Source: Rhinopithecus roxellana (Eukaryota > Chordata > Mammalia > Primates > Cercopithecidae). Taken from it: DNA of 64,000 nucleotides. The position numbers were made by a program, and so were the translations under genes. Under the pieces are notes generated by a model. The model searched no databases and was not told where the DNA came from. It was given only the letters and a program-made list of their open reading frames with translations. The stretch lies in contig NC_044567.1 in NCBI RefSeq assembly GCF_007565055.1, forward strand, positions 47,640,260-47,704,259. The letters run 5' to 3'. The number at the start of each line of letters is the position of its first letter. Position 1 is the stretch's first letter. This document shows positions 22,073 through 34,329 of the stretch, one piece after another.

Positions 22073-22382
22073 TTTTTTTTCTTTTTTTTTTTTTTTTTCT
22101 GAGACGGAGTCTTGCTCTGCTGCCCAGGCTGGAGTGCAGTGGCTGGTTCTCAGCTCACTGCAAGCTCCGCCTCCCGGGTTTACGCCATTCTCCTGCCTCA
22201 GCCTCCCGAGTAGCTGGGACTACAGGCGCCCGCCTAGTCGCCCGGCTAGTTTTTTCTATTTTTTAGTAGAGACGGGGTTTCACCGTATTAGCCAGGATGG
22301 TCTCGATCTCCTGATCTCGTGATCCGCCCGTCTCGGCCTCCCAAAGTGCTGGGATTACAGGCTTGAGCCACCGCGCCTGGCC
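22073..22382 (-). repeat. AluY, monkey type, inserted in HERV-L pol
   Basis: Reverse young Alu flanked by perfect 17-bp duplications gtcaagatattctttct at 22056-22072 and 22383-22399. It ends ggcttgagccaccgcgcctg. Confidence 0.97.
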
Positions 22383-22399
22383 GTCAAGATATTCTTTCT

Positions 22400-23440
22400 A
22401 AGGCAAAGGATAAGTTGCTGCATTTGGCCCCTCCTACAACCAAGAAAGAGGTACAATGCCTAGTGGGCCTATTTGGATTTTGGAGGCAACACATTCCTCG
22501 TTTGGGTGTGTTACTCTGGCCCATTTATCGAGTGATAATACTCAGGCTGTCAGTTCTGAATGGGGTCCAGAACAGGAGAAGGCTCTGCAACAGGTCCAGA
22601 CTGCTGTGCAAGCTGCTATGCCACTTGGGCCATATGACACAGCAGATCCAATGGTGCTTGAGGTGTCAGTGGCAGATAAGGATACTGTTTGGAGCCTTTG
22701 GCAGGCTCCCATAGGTGAATCATAGCAGAGGCATCTGAGATTTTGGGGCAAAGCCCTGCCATCTTCTTCACATAACTACTCTCCTTTTGAGAGACAGTTC
22801 ATGGCCTGTTACTGGGCTTTGGTGGAAACTGAACATTTGACTGTGGGTCATCAAGTCACCGTGTGACCTGAACTGCCTATCATGAACTGGGTGCTTTCTG
22901 ACCCATCTAGCCATAAAGGGGGCCATGCCAAGCGCAGCAGCATTCCGTCATCAAACGGAAGTGGTATGTATGTGATCAGGCTGGAGCAGGTCCTGAAGGC
23001 CAAGTAAGTTACATGAGGACATGGCTCAAATGCCCAGGGTCTCCACTCCTGCCACCTGCCTTCTCTCCCCCAGCCTTCACTGATGGCCTCATGGGGAGTT
23101 CCCTATGATCAGTTGACAGAGGAAGAGAAGACTAAGGCCAGGTTCACAGATGGTTCTGCACGATACACAGGCACCACCTGAAAGTGGACAGCTGCAGCAC
23201 TACAGCTTCTTTCTAGGACATCCCTGAAGGATAGTGGTGAAGGGAAATCTTCCCAGTGGGCAGAATTTCAAGCAGTGCACCTGGTTGCGCACTTTGCATG
23301 AAAGGAGAAATGGACAAATGTGAGATTATATACTGATTCCTGGGCTGTAGCCAATGACTTGGCTGGATGGTCAGGGACTTGGAAGAAGCATGATTGGAAA
23401 ATTGGTGACAAAGAAATCTGGGGAAGAAGTATGTAGATGG
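22400..23440 (+). pseudogene. HERV-L RT connection and RNase H remnant
   Basis: Resumes after the Alu with codons such as EVQCLVGLFGFWRQHIPRLG, then several frameshifts and stops. The stretch around 23130-23330 (ARFTDGSARYTGTT-like) is the RNase H region. Confidence 0.7.
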
Positions 23441-24120
23441 AACTCTCTGAGTGGTCAAAAACTATGAAGACATTTGTATCCCATGTGAGTGCTCACCAAT
23501 GGGTGACGTCAGCGGAGGAGGAGTTTAACAATCATGTGGATAGGATGAGTCATAATGTGGACACCACTGAGCCTCTTTCCCCAGCCATCCCTGTCACCGC
23601 CCAATGGACCCATGAACAAAGTGGTCATGGTGGCAGGGATGGAGGCTACACATGGGCTCAGCAAGATGGACTTCCACTCACCAAAACTGACCTGGCTATG
23701 GCCACTGCTGAGTATCCAATTTGCCAACAGCAGATACCAACATGGAGAACTTGATATGGCACCATTCCTCGGGGAGATCAGCCAGCCACCTGGTGGCAGG
23801 TTGATTATATTGGACCTTTTCCATCATGGAAAGGACAGAGGTTTGTCCTCACTGGAATAGACACTTGTTCCTGATACGGGCTTGCCTATCCTGTATGCAA
23901 TGCTTCTGCCAAGACTACCATGGATGGACTCACAAAATACCTTATCCACCATCATGGTATTCCACACAGCATTGCCTCTGACCAAGGCACTCACTTTATG
24001 GCTAACGAAGTGTGGCAGTGGGCTCATGCTCATGGAATTCACTGGTCCTCCCATGTTCCCCATCATCCTGAAGCAGCTGGATTGATAGAATGGTGGAATG
24101 GCCTTTTGGAGTCACAATGA
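23441..24120 (+). pseudogene. HERV-L integrase remnant
   Basis: Integrase-like pieces over several frames. In frame 23920-24120 the core keeps SDQGTHF (codon 21 Asp) and GLIEWWN (codon 57 Glu), giving 35 residues between them as in D,D(35)E. The first Asp is in the frame ending at GIDTCS followed by a stop (near 23870). Confidence 0.8.
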
Positions 24121-24229
24121 CAATGCCAACTAGTTGACAATACTTTACAGGGCTGGGGCAAAGTTCTCCGGAAGGCCGTGTATGCACTGAATCAGCCTCC
24201 AATATATGGTACTGTATAGCCAGGATTCA

Positions 24230-24840
24230 CGGGTCCAGGAATCAAGGGATGGAAGTGGAAGTGGCACCACTCACCATCACCGCTAGTGATCCACTAGCAA
24301 AATTTTTGCTTCCTATCCCCACGACATTATGTTCTTCTGGCCTAGAGGTCTTAGTTCCACAGGTAGGAACACTGCCACCAGGAGACACAACAACAATTCC
24401 ATTAAACTAGAAGTTAAGATTGCCACGGGGACGCTTTGGGCTCCTCCTACCTTTAAGTCAACAAGCTAAGAAGGGAGTTACAGTGTTGGCTGGGGTAACT
24501 GACCCAAACTATCATAATGAAATCAGACTACTAATCCACGACAGAGGTAAGGAGGAGTATGCATGGAATGCAGGAGATCCATTGGGCATCTCTTAGTATT
24601 ACCATGCCCTGTGATTAACGTCAATGGGAAACTACAACAGCCCAATCCAGGCAGGACTACAAATGACTCTGACCTTTCAGGAATAAAGGTTTGGGTCACT
24701 CCACCAGGAAAACAAACAAACAAAACAACAACAACAGCAAAAACAAGACCTACTGAGGTACTTGCTGAAAGCAAAGGGAATACAGAATGTGGAGTAGAAG
24801 AAGGTAGTCATCAATACTAGCCACGACCACGTGACCAGCT
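24230..24840 (+). pseudogene. HERV-L dUTPase-like 3' region
   Basis: Short frames (e.g. PCPVINVNGKLQQPNPGRTT in 24563-24820) match the remembered HERV-L dUTPase and C-terminal region. Many stops. Confidence 0.65.
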
Positions 24841-25170
24841 GCAGAAATGAGGTCTGTAACTGTCATGAGTATTTCCTCCTTCTTTTGTTAAAAACATGTT
24901 TGTGCATGTATAGACTTGTATTAAGAAAATATCTTCATTTTATTTTCTTTTCCTTTATTATGTGACATAAGATTTATTGGCTTCATATCAGCATTTAAGT
25001 GTTGTTCACTTTATATAATAGTATTTGGGTAGGGGATTGGTGTGTTTCTGGTTGTACAAAGGATAATTGTATTATGTTAGACATAATTATGACCTCATTA
25101 CTGTCTTTATTTGAAGATTATGTATGATCTCAGGAGATGTGTATGGGTTCAAGTTGACAAAGGGTGGACT

Positions 25171-25552
25171 TGTGATGGTTAATTCTCAGTGTCAACTTGA
25201 TTGGATTCAGGGTTACAAAGTATTAATCCTGGGTGTGTCTGTGGGTGTTGCCAAAAGAAATTAACATTTGGGTCAGTGGGCTGGGGAAGGCAGATCCACC
25301 CTTAATCTGGTGGGTACAATCTAATCAGCTTCCAGAGAATATAAAGCAGGCAGGAAAATGTGAAAAGGAGAGATGGACCTGGCCTCCCAGCCTACATCAT
25401 TCTCCCATTGTGGATGCTTCCTGCCTTCGAACATCTGACTCCAGGTTCTTCAGTTTGGGGACTCGGACTGGCCCTCCTTGCTCCTCAGCTTGCAGACAGC
25501 CTATTGTGGGACCTTGTGATCTTGTAAGTTAATACTTAATAAGTTCCCTTTA

Positions 25553-25604
<52 letters not shown>

Positions 25605-25656
25605 ATCTATCTATCCTACTAGTTCTGTCCCTCTAAGAGACCCCTGACTAATATAG
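25171..25656 (+). repeat. HERV-L 3' LTR (MLT2-type)
   Basis: Starts TGTGATGGTTAATTCTCAG, directly after the purine-rich aaagggtggact. Contains tataaagcaggcaggaaaat and a (TATC)n block, and ends ctgactaatata. About 486 bp. Confidence 0.9.
25551..25617 (+). repeat. (TATC)n microsatellite
   Basis: About 16 units with one interruption, inside the 3' LTR. Confidence 0.97.
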
Positions 25657-27386
25657 TGGCCATGGAATACAGCCTGCACTACTTGACACTTGCTTTTGGT
25701 TTTGGATATTGGCTTCACAGCACTAAACAGGGAAAGACCCCATTTGTATCGGGACCGACTTTGTTGTAACATATCCAGTTTCTTTTCCACTCTTTTATGA
25801 ACACATCTGGAGATTCCCCAGCCTTTTAGAAGTGTCAGAGAACGGAATAGCAAATGCAATAATGTGCAATAATGGGGACTGCCAAACTGATCAGGGCCTT
25901 AGGCTTCTAGCCTTTATCCTGAAAGTACTTCAGCCCTCTCCTCCTACAGGCCTAGATTTACAAAGCTCTTGACAGCTGTGCTCTGGGACAAATTGAATTC
26001 TGACATAAAACACTTTCTTGAGATTTGAAAATGCTACCTTCTCTCCCCTTTACTCCGTTCCCTAAACAAGGGGTTGCTGGAAACATCCTTGGTAAGTTTC
26101 GTAAAACTGCCTGTTTCACGTGATGTTTATAAATTTCATAGTCATTGACTTTGTTGTGCAAAAAAAATGTAATTTTATTTTCTCCAAAATTAAATTTAGC
26201 TTTTCAATCTCAATTTCTTTTGGTGGCAGAAATTTAATCTGACCAACAAGGTAAACAAAGTTGCTTACTGTTGTTTTTTTTCCAATTGAGAATCTTCCCT
26301 CTCCCATCCTTCTTCCTCTTCTCTCCTCCAGTTCTTCCCAGGGCCCCTCTGCATTCTGGAAGGCAGAAGTGTGATTGAGCTGTCAGGGGATGCAGGACTC
26401 TCACTCATGATTGACCCCTGACCCCTGATAGCCACTGATGAGGTGCATTTCAACCTTTCTGGTCACTGCCTGGTCACTTGTCCTGCCACGTCCTCCTGGG
26501 TCAGGGCTGTGACTCTGTCCCGTGTCCCACCCTAAGCTTCTCTGAGTCTACCAGGCCAGAGGCTTCTTGGAAAGACTGGTGGTGTTTCCGGGCACACCTC
26601 CCTCCTGCCCCCCTGCACCTACAGTCCTCCCTCTTCCCAGGCAGGATGGCGTCCTATAGGGGTCATTCTCAGATGTCCAGCTTTCTGGCTCTCGTCTTTC
26701 ACTTTATTCTCCCATGAATGTCTCTCTGATTTTCTCTCAGTATGTGGGAAACTAGCTCTTAAAAATTATCACTAATTAAAAAATGCATATATTACTAATG
26801 GTATCATCCCTATCCCTATTGTCTTTGGGGGTTTAACCTTAGGAGTACCTTCTCCCTCCCACACTCAAATCCTTTTCTCTCAAAAAGTCCAGATCCTGAA
26901 ATGCACTTTCAGAACTATTTTGTCTGTTATGAGTTAAAAAAAATAGTACTGAGGAACTCAACTGACTTGTTAGTTTAAACTCTATCCACCCTCCCCTGCA
27001 GGCAGTGAGCATGGATGTTGATTGCCGGCAAAACAGGGGAGTGGAAGTGAAGGTTAGAAAGCCAGGGACAGGGGACACTTGTGCTGCCAGGATGCTCTCT
27101 GAGCAATGATGCTGCTTGTGGTGAATTCACATTCACCTCCAGAATGGGTTTCTGGCTTTGCTGGAGAAAGGCTTTTATTCGGTGTCATTAGTAATTCTGT
27201 CAAAGGTGGCAGGGAGGCAGGGGAACATTCCCTTGCTAGGAATCAAATCAAGAAACCCTCTCTGGGGAATAATAAGAGCTATGTTCTTTCTAATGTGATA
27301 TGAAAGCATTGAATATTTGCTATTGCTTTTACAGAAATGATTAATTCTCAATCTATGTCAGGGAGATTCTCAGCCCTGATTTTGAG
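25657..27386. other. no gene recognised
   Basis: About 1.7 kb of unassigned sequence between the provirus and the GOLM1 pseudogene. Open frames are short and without signature. Confidence 0.5.
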
Positions 27387-28625
27387 ATGATGGCATTGGG
27401 AAATAGGCATCACTGCATGAAATTACCCCTTGTGCTGGCCTCCCTGGTGGCCTGTGTCATTGTAGTGGGCTTCAACTACTAGATTGCGAACCCCACCCCA
27501 CCCCCAGGTGTGGATCAAGAGCTGGAAGGCAGGGTCCACAGGGCCGCTATGGAGAGGGGCGTTGTGCAGCTGAAAAAGAATGAGCTCCAGGGAGGGCTGG
27601 AAAAGCAATGAGATCAGCTCAGGCAAATCCAGTCCAGCCACAGCTTTTAGCTGGAGAGCACCAACAAGCTGTCCCAGGATGAAAAAGGGGTTTTGGTGAA
27701 GAACATTACTTTGGTGAGAGGCTCATAGGAGTCCTGCAAGATTAGCTAAATGACACACAGGAATTACAGCAAGCTGTAGCAGGATGACCTCCAGTTTCAG
27801 AAGGGCCAGGCCAACTTGGAGAGTGATGCATCTGACCAAGTGCATTGACTGAATGAAGTAAGCGAAGGAGCCATGTGAGGAGCCCACAGAAGAGGTCACC
27901 AAAAAGGGAAATGAAGCTGTAGCTTCCAGATACCTGAGTGGAAAAAAAGACGAGAGTCAGCAGCTCCAAGCCCTCAGTGAGCCTCAGCCTGGATGGCAGG
28001 ATGCCGGCTAAGGTGCCACCGGTGAAGGGAATTAGGCCTGGCAATAATGAGTCCCAGACACCCATCCCCAGTTCCGAGGTGGCTTTAGATTTGAAGGGAC
28101 AAAGTGAGAAAGAGGAAACCAGTGAGATCCAGGTGGTCACTGAGGAGGAGCCTTGGAGGGACAGCCTGGCCAGGAGCAGGTAGTGGAAAACACACCTGTG
28201 GTGGGAGAGGCTCTGGGGAAGCTGCCGCACTGGGCCACACCCCACAGGTGCCAGCTGCCCTGTTGGCAAGCCAAGAAGCTCAGGAGACTGGAGGCGATAA
28301 GCAGGACCAGCCTGTCCTCCCCAAAAGGCAGGAGGAGGAAGCTGCTGGGGAAGGGAGAAAGCTGTAACCACTGGGAGGAGGTGCTGCCTACAGCATGGAT
28401 GAAAATGAGGCAGAATCGGAAGCAGAGGATCAGGCAGCCCTTACAGAGGATGATGAAAACTTGCAGCTGTTAATGCCAGAGATCAGCAAAGAGACACCGA
28501 AAATCATGACCAGCTTTTCATGGTCAGCCTTTCACACGGAATCACACACTCTGACTCTAAATCGAGTCACGTATTTCACATCAGGACTGAACAGAGATCA
28601 CTACCAAATATTCACGAGGGACTGA
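27387..28625 (+). pseudogene. GOLM1P: GOLM1 (GP73) processed pseudogene
   Basis: An intron-free copy of the Golgi membrane protein 1 mRNA. It begins ATGATGGCATTGGGAAAT like the GOLM1 start. The transmembrane region (LVLASLVACVIVVGFNY) then ends in a stop where GOLM1 has Trp (27478-27483, tactag). Coiled-coil, middle and acidic C-terminal parts follow in order, over shifted frames: PIPSSEVALDLKGQSEKEET, then GRRRKLLGKG, then NMDENEAESEAEDQAALTED. Many frameshifts and stops make it non-coding. No poly(A) or target duplication was assigned because the 3' part merges with later insertions. Match is from memory of the protein. Confidence 0.9.
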
Positions 28626-29101
28626 ATACTCAAAACCAGGGAGGTACTAGGTAACACGTATGTACAGTGGAGTTGTGGTCTGTACTTTATTAGGAAAAAA
28701 TGGAACTATCTTTAAGACAGTTTGTAGGGGGTGCTTTTGAAGTTCCTAATAAGATGTCAAAATTGGTCAAAGTCTTTTGGCCGATAGGTATTTTGTGAGA
28801 AGATCAACACTAAAAATAGAACCCAAGCTCTCTTTCAAGTAAGGTGACAGTGGTGCTTGTTTATCCTGGAGTATAATTTTGTGTGGAAAAAAGTAGCCTG
28901 TAGGAAGAGTCCCTCTTCCGCTGTGAAGGAGAGGCTGGTTGAAGGTAGAGAACGCTGTCTGGGTTCCCTCTGGACTTCTCCTCTTCTTCACACATGGGGC
29001 AGAGCGCTGTTTCCAGCCTGTTATGCCCATTTCACTGGTACCCACTGAATGACTGGCATATGCACTGTGCACTCCCAACTCTGACAATCAATGGCCTAGA
29101 A
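28626..29101 (+). pseudogene. possible 3' UTR of the GOLM1 pseudogene
   Basis: Unique-looking A/T-moderate sequence directly after the coding-like part. It may be GOLM1 3' UTR, interrupted by the MER1-type element and L1, but I could not confirm this from memory. Confidence 0.35.
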
Positions 29102-29626
29102 CAGCAGTCCCCAGCTCTCAGGCCACAGACTGGTACTGGTTCGCGACCGGTTAGGAACAGAGCCACACAGCAGGAGGTGAATGGCAAGCCAGCGAGAAGC
29201 TTCATCTGTATTTACAGCCGCTCCCCATCGCTGACATTACTGCCTGAGCTCCGCCTCCTGTCAGGTCAGCCACAGCATTAGATTCTCATACAAGTGCAAA
29301 CCCTATTGTGAACTGGGCATGCCAGGGATCTAGGTAGCACAGTCCTTATGAGAACGTAATGCCTGATGATCTGTGACTGTCTCCCATCACCCACAGATGG
29401 GACCATGTAGTTGCAGGAAAACAAGCTCAGGGCTCCCACTGATTCTACATTATGGTGAGTTGTGTAATTATGTCATTATATATTACAATGTAACAATAAT
29501 AGAAATAAAGTGCACAATAAATTTAATGCACTTGAATCATCCTGACACAATCCCCCACCCCTTAGTCTGTGGAAAAATTGTCTTCCATGAACCCAGTCCC
29601 TAGTGTCAAAGAGGTTGGGACCACTG
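29102..29626 (-). mobile_element. MER1-type hAT-Charlie element
   Basis: 525 bp with ends cagcagtcccc... and ...gggaccactg, the reverse-orientation MER1 termini. An 8-bp target duplication, gcctagaa (29094-29101) and gcctagag (29627-29634), matches at 7 of 8, as expected for hAT. Confidence 0.9.
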
Positions 29627-29640
29627 GCCTAGAGCACTGA

Positions 29641-30105
29641 CTGTTTTTTTATTTTTATTTTTATTTCAATAGCTTTTTGGATACCAGTGGTTTTTTATTA
29701 CATGGATGAATTACAGAGTGGCGAAAGCTGAGATTTTAGTGTACCTGTCACCTGGGTAGTGTATCTTGTACCTAATGTGTAGTGTTTTATCCCTAGCCCC
29801 CCTCAACCTCACCCCACTGAGTCTCTAAAGTGCATTGTATCACTCTGTTTGCCTTTGCATACTCAGAGCTTAGCTCCCACTTACAAGTGAGAACATACGG
29901 TTTTTGGCTTTCCGCTCCTGTGTTACTTCATTTATAATAACGGCCTTCAGCTACACCCAATTTGCTACAAAAGACATTATTTCGTTCTTTTTTATGGCTG
30001 AGTAGTATTCCATGGTGTATATATACCACATTTTCTTTATCCACTCATTAGTCAATGGGCACTTAGTGTGGTTCTACATGTTAGTAATTGTGAATTACAG
30101 AGCAC
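29641..30105 (-). repeat. L1 3' fragment
   Basis: Reverse L1: A/T-rich tail, gtacctgtcacctgggtagt, cttacaagtgagaacata, gctgagtagtattccatggt. Confidence 0.9.
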
Positions 30106-30632
30106 TGTTAACATAGACATTATTAGCAACAGTTGTAAACAAGTGTAAATACAAAGCTCTTTGTGCAGATTTTTTTTTAAGGCTACTTGTATACTAACCC
30201 TTGTCATTTTTAGTGTACAAAACACTTAAGTGATTTGTAATTTGAACATTTCTGATCTATACGTACTTTGCTTCCTATGTGTGGGCAAAGCAAAATCTTC
30301 TCTATTAAGTACATATTGCCAAGAGAAGCCATGAGTGGATTAGGCTTTCGACAAAAATGGGCCAAAAATGGGGACACCTGCCACAGAGCACAGTGAGGGA
30401 GGCACAGCATCCTGAGGTGGATTTGTTGTGGAGAGATCTGTGCCTACTTTACTAATAGAGTAAAAGAAGGAAAGTTAATTGATGTTGATGATTTATATGG
30501 TATTACAAATCAGAATATTTAGAAAGGCAAGAGCAAGACAATAATTGTTTTTGTCATGGTTTACACATTTAGCTTGTGGTAAATGACTCACAAAACTGAT
30601 TTAAAAGTCAAAGGTTGATGTTAAAGCATGGG
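30106..30632. other. no gene recognised
   Basis: Unassigned A/T-rich sequence between two L1 fragments. It could be interrupted pseudogene 3' UTR. Confidence 0.35.
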
Positions 30633-31703
30633 CAAAAACTTCATGACTAAAACACCAGAAGCAATTGCAACAAAAGCAAAAATTGGCAAATGAGATCTAA
30701 TTAAACTAAAGAGCTTCTGCACAGCAAACAAAACTAGCATCAGAATGAACAGGCAACCTGCAAAATGGGAGAAAGTTTTTGCAATCTATCTATCTGACAA
30801 AGGTCTAATATTCAGAATCTGCAAAGAACTTAAACAAATTTACAAGAAAAACAAACAATCCCATCAAAATGTGGGCAAAGATATGAACAGACACGTCTCA
30901 AAAGTAGGCATTTATGTGGCCAAGAAACACATGAAAAAATGCTCTTCATCACTGGTCATTAAAGAAATGCAAATCCAAACCACAATGAGATACTATCTCA
31001 TGCCAGTTAGAATGGCGATCATTAAAAAGTCAGGAAACAACAGATGTTGCCATGGCTGTGGAGAAATAGGAATGCTTTTACACTGTTAGTGGGAGCGTCA
31101 ATTAGTTCAACCATTTGTGGAAAACAGTGTGGCGATTCCTCAAGGATCTAGAACCAGAAATACCATTTGACCCATCAATCCCATTACTGAGTATATGCCC
31201 AAAGGATTATAAATCATTATACTGTAAAGACAAATGCTCTTGCATGTTTATTGCAGCAATATTTACAATAACAAAAACTTGGAACCAACCCAAATGTCCA
31301 TCGATGATAGACTGGATAAAGAAAATCTGGCACGTATGCACCATGGAATACTACACAGTCATAAAAAAGAATGAGTTCATGTCCTTTGCAGGGATGTGGA
31401 TGAAGCTGGAAACCATCATCCTCAGCAAACTAACACAGGAACAGAAAACCAAACACCGCATGCTCTCACTCATATGTGGGAGTTGAACAATGAGAATACA
31501 TGGACACAGGGAGGGGAACGTCACACACTGGGGCCTGTCAGAGGGTGGGAGGCAAGGGGAGGGAGAGCATTAGGACAAATACCTAACGCACGAAGGGCTT
31601 AAAACTTAGATGACAGGTTGATAGATGCAGCAAACCACTATGGCACATGTACACCTGTGTAACAAACCTGCACATGTATCCCAGAACTTGAAGTAAAATT
31701 AGA
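30633..31703 (+). repeat. L1 3' end, 5' truncated
   Basis: Forward L1: ORF2 C-terminal part (frames 30745-31089 and 31115-31486, split by a stop and shift), then 3' UTR ending cctgcacatgtatcccagaa and a poly(A) run. It is younger than the other L1 pieces here. Confidence 0.93.
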
Positions 31704-31719
31704 AAAAAAAAAAAAAAGA

Positions 31720-32022
31720 GGCCGGGCGCGGTGGCTCATGCCTGTAATCCCAGCACTTTGGGAGGCCGAGGTGGGCGGATCACGAGGTCAGGAGATCAAG
31801 ATCATCCTGGCTAACACGGTGAAATCCCGTCTCTACTAAAAATACAAAAACTTAGCCGGGCGTGGTGGTGCGCCCCTGTAGTCCCAGCTACTCGGAGGCT
31901 GAGGCAGGAGAATGGCGTGAACCCAGGAGGCGGAGCTTGCAGTGAGCCGAGATCGCGCCACTGCACTCCAGCCTGGGCGACAGAGCGAGACTCCGTCTCA
32001 AAAAAAAAAAAAAGAAAAAAAG
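31720..32022 (+). repeat. AluY in the L1 poly(A) tail
   Basis: Forward young Alu beginning ggccgggcgcggtggctcat, with its own poly(A). It lies inside the L1 tail. Confidence 0.95.
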
Positions 32023-32442
32023 AAAATGACTATTTAATCATAGTTCCCAATGATAACAATGGCATTCGGCTTGACTTGAGTTGGTTCCTAAGATTTACAG
32101 TAAATAGGCTCTTACCACTTGTGAATGACTGGCGAGGTTGCAGTAATGACGTTCTTCCAGAGAGGCTCTCTACAGGAAAAGTGGAAGGATCCACACAGTT
32201 CGAGATGCAGCGGCCTCTTCAGAGAGGAAATGGAGCCCAGAGGAGTTATGGAGCATCCAGCTGGTGAGCCGTGGCACTGGGACTCACAGCAGGCTGTGCC
32301 ACCTCCCTGTGCCCTGAGACCACTGAGGTCAGGCCCTGTTTGCATGCATGTGGCTATCTCCAATTTCAGTGTTCTCCCTGTGTGATATCTTTTTACCCAG
32401 TCACTAAGATTTAATGTTTCCACTCAGAAAAGGCAACTGAAG
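32023..32442. other. no gene recognised
   Basis: About 420 bases of unassigned sequence before the solo LTR. Confidence 0.4.
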
Positions 32443-32447
32443 AAGAG

Positions 32448-32885
32448 TGTATTAGTCAGGGTTCTCTAGAGAGACAGAACTAATGGAATAGCTATATATA
32501 TAAAGGGGAGTTTATTAAATATTAACTCACACGATCACGTGGTCCCACAATAGGCCGTCTGCAGGCTGAGGAGGAAGGAGAGCCAGTCTGAGTTCCTAAA
32601 GTGAAGAACCTGGAGTCCAATGTTCGAGGACAGGAGGCATCCAGCATGGGAGAAAGATGTAGGCTGGAAGGCTAGGCCGGTCTCTCTTTTCACATTTTCT
32701 GCCTGCTTATACTCTAGCCATGCGGGAGCTGATTAGATTGCACCCAGGTTAAGGGTGGGTCTGCCTTTCCCAGCCCACTGACTCAAATTTTAATCTCCTT
32801 TGGCAACACCCTGCCAGACACACCCAGGATCAATACTTTGTATCCTTCAATCCAATCAAGTTGACACTCAGTATTCACTATCACA
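32448..32885 (-). repeat. solo MLT2-type (HERV-L) LTR
   Basis: Reverse copy of the LTR at 25171: starts tgtattagtcagggttctct and ends caagttgacactcag...tatcaca. 438 bp, TG...CA ends, with a perfect 5-bp target duplication aagag at 32443-32447 and 32886-32890. No internal viral sequence. Confidence 0.95.
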
Positions 32886-32890
32886 AAGAG

Positions 32891-34325
32891 TGTGAATGCA
32901 GCTCTATAAAATTTTCTCTAAGTCCTTTTCCAACCTCCCTTTGTGTCTCAGTCTTGGGGATCGTATGAATTCTGTCTTGCTTTCCAGTTAATAATATTTC
33001 TATCCATCTCATGTTTAATTAGTGTGCACGGAGTTACTGAGAAATAAAATACGCTGTTAGTTCAACTTTTTAATAAAAGAAAGTGGAAGAGTAAGAGAAG
33101 GCACCTTGTAGATGCCTCAAAATATTACCTGGCACATGCTTTAAGTAACACAGAAATGCAAACAGCCCCTCCGTTGTTGAGGAGACTTCCTTGGACAGAT
33201 CTTTGCCATCTGACTTTTTAAATGTCACTGTCTCTGACCTATCTAAGTCTCATGCTGGGTGACACTATATCTTGGTGCTCATCCTCAGTTTCTCATGAAA
33301 CAGGACAAAGATGTAATCTGATCAAGGTCTGGGTGTGCACTTTGGCATTGGAAGGATTTGACAGGAATAGAAAGTGATTCTCTGCAACATAAAATTCCAG
33401 GAAAAATAGAATTCCAGCATATTCAGGAGTCTAAACACAGAAGCCATTTCAGGCCTAAGGTCTCACCAGCCAGCCTGAAAAAAAGGAATAAACTTTGATG
33501 GCTCCAGATATGAAGGACGAGGTGTGTGGACTGAGGACATCCAGGGATTCCCAACGTCCGCTCAGTCTTCTGTTAATTTTTACACATGTGCGATGGCTGC
33601 TGTGGATACCTGGCCCGTTCAAATGATAATCTGTTACGAGACCTTGCCAAATGCCCAAACTTGTGATTGTCACCAGAGCTCTAGAAATCTTTCAATGGGA
33701 ACACTGTTTTATTTTTCACAAAGAAATAGAGCTTTTATGAAGTCGATAGAGCGTCCTGCTCATTCCCACATGCATGAACAGCATCTGGGAGCTTTACCCG
33801 AACCCCACCCTTGGAGATTCCACATCAGTGGGTCTGAGGTGGGCTTGAAGCGTTTGCAAGCTGTGGACTTCCTTTGACCTTCACTTTCCTCATTTGTGAC
33901 ATGGGGATTGCAATGGAAAGGACCCCACAGGCTAGCGGGGCTTCAGGGAGATGATGGGTATAAAGGGCAAGCCGGGGACCTGACCTACAAGCACATGCTT
34001 AACAAAGGTCAACTATTGTCCTTATCATTCTTCCTCAGCAATCCTGCAGCTGAGGGATTGAAATGTGCACCTCAGCAAAACTACTACAGGCCATGAATAC
34101 CCTGTGTCGCGCACTGGAAACTGCGAATGCTGGAGAAGCAAACGCCAGGTGCTTTTGTCTTACACAGTTTCTGCTAATTAATTTCTTTACTTAATGGTTG
34201 TGAGAGTTCTTTGCTCGATATTCTCAACTGTGGTAGGTCTCAAGCCTGCCCCCTTTTCCAGGGGAACAGGGAAGTAGCTACAAGAATACACAGCAAGAAA
34301 TATTCCACTACAAATTTAACCTGGG
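32891..34325. other. no gene recognised
   Basis: About 1.4 kb of unassigned sequence. Longest open frame 117 codons (33524-33877), without recognisable domain. Confidence 0.5.
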
Positions 34326-34329
34326 AAAG

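Larger units (their letters stand above)
18834..25656 (+). mobile_element. HERV-L (ERV3) provirus, near full length, inactive
   Basis: Layout in order: damaged 5' LTR, primer-binding region, gag remnant, protease, reverse transcriptase, RNase H, integrase, dUTPase-like tail, polypurine tract and 3' MLT2-type LTR. This is the HERV-L order, which has no env. Every major frame carries stops or shifts, and an Alu is inserted in the RT/RNase H region. The element is an old copy with no coding capacity. Confidence 0.92.

Noticed and set aside
25551..25617. (TATC)n considered as CRISPR-like or regulatory repeat
   Set aside because: Plain 4-bp microsatellite in an LTR, with no spacers.
27742..28371. 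209-codon - strand open frame
   Set aside because: It is antisense to the GOLM1 pseudogene; the + strand gives the recognisable protein.
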